From: Streptomyces sp. V4I2
GTDB taxonomy: Bacteria > Actinomycetota > Actinomycetes > Streptomycetales > Streptomycetaceae
DNA length: 64,000 bases
Direction of reading: 5' to 3'
Assembly: GCF_030817655.1 (NCBI RefSeq)
Contig: NZ_JAUSZM010000003.1
Coordinates: 9,982,001 to 10,046,000, forward strand
The notes under the pieces are model-generated. The model had not been told where the DNA came from and did no database searches. It was given only the letters and a program-made list of their open reading frames with translations. Shown piece by piece: positions 63,891-64,000 of this stretch (the stretch's first letter is position 1; each line of letters starts with the position of its first letter). Position numbers and translations under genes: made by a program.

Positions 63891-64000
63891 ATGGATCCGT
63901 ACACGACCACCAGGACGATGGAAGAAGTGGCGGTCGCGGACCCCGCCCTGGGAGACGTCGAACTCGTCACCGCCGACGCCTGCCGTCGTGGTCGAGAGCC
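63891..64000 (+). CDS. Start of a gene running off the window
   Basis: ATG 63891, preceded by a G-rich stretch, opens DPYTTTRTMEEVAVADPALG and stays open to the window end. Codon use is gene-like, but 36 codons are too few to name it. GTG 63888 is an alternative start. Confidence 0.35.
   Translation, partial: MDPYTTTRTMEEVAVADPALGDVELVTADACRRGRE

Overview
The window is high-GC actinobacterial DNA, almost certainly Streptomyces or a close relative. The signs are GC-rich third codon positions, GTG starts, dense TetR/HxlR/LysR regulators beside oxidoreductases, secreted S53 and S37 peptidases with Sec/Tat-type leaders, an ABC-F ATPase and a CGNR zinc-finger protein. It reads as an accessory, possibly chromosome-arm region. 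Compact regulator plus enzyme modules alternate with decayed copies of genes, several of which have an intact paralogue in the same window, and with insertion sequences. No rRNA, tRNA or CRISPR array was seen.

Layout. 0.4-14.4 kb: redox and hydrolase modules (quinone-reductase-like MDR, SDR, old yellow enzyme, HSL-type hydrolase, hotdog thioesterase, haloacetate-dehalogenase-like hydrolase), each near a TetR, HxlR or CGNR regulator, plus decayed second copies of HxlR-CGNR, OYE and TetR and a collapsed MFS exporter. 14.4-16.3 kb: an IS200/IS605-type element with TnpA, RNA-guided TnpB and end hairpins. 16.4-21 kb: SDR, two genes truncated head to head, TetR with a strong operator, and an intact dihydrolipoamide dehydrogenase. 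21.1-23.8 kb: an XRE regulator gene split by a 1081-bp IS5/IS427-type element with CTAG duplications. 24-28 kb: small ORFs, GNAT, sirtuin, NTF2-like protein, a possible small RNA. 28.6-31.6 kb: a 1000-aa secreted sedolisin. 31.7-36.8 kb: a decayed LysR/DJ-1 pair and the intact LysR copy, a two-domain VOC protein, an SDR remnant. 36.8-38.3 kb: a gene-free tract with repeated GCAGTAC words. 38.3-42.3 kb: ABC-F ATPase with a possible 7-codon leader peptide, flanked by two APH-fold kinases. 42.3-49 kb: PPOX/reductase, IS21, CadD and S66 remnants, then TauE/SafE with a divergent LysR. 49.1-50.8 kb: TetR and divergent MDR sharing a compound operator. 50.9-55.3 kb: gene and transposon fragments around an intact PLP enzyme and a ComB-like phosphatase. 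55.3-60.9 kb: S37 peptidase, LysR, DUF6817-like protein, IS5-type transposase, GNAT. 61.0-63.8 kb: an IS630-family element interrupted by an IS110-family element.

The most notable reading is the IS110 copy at 61384-62721. Its 225-base untranslated left end carries a hairpin-rich stretch whose short segments match, in the order expected of a bridge RNA, the two halves of the target it has entered (10/10 and 6/7) and its own two ends (8/8 and 6/6). The target can be reconstructed because the element sits inside a recognisable IS630 transposase gene. Other leads are the TnpB element with its omega-RNA end, the ABC-F leader peptide, a promoter-hairpins-terminator unit at 25.73-25.91 kb, and regulator paralogues whose DNA sites are still readable beside dead genes.
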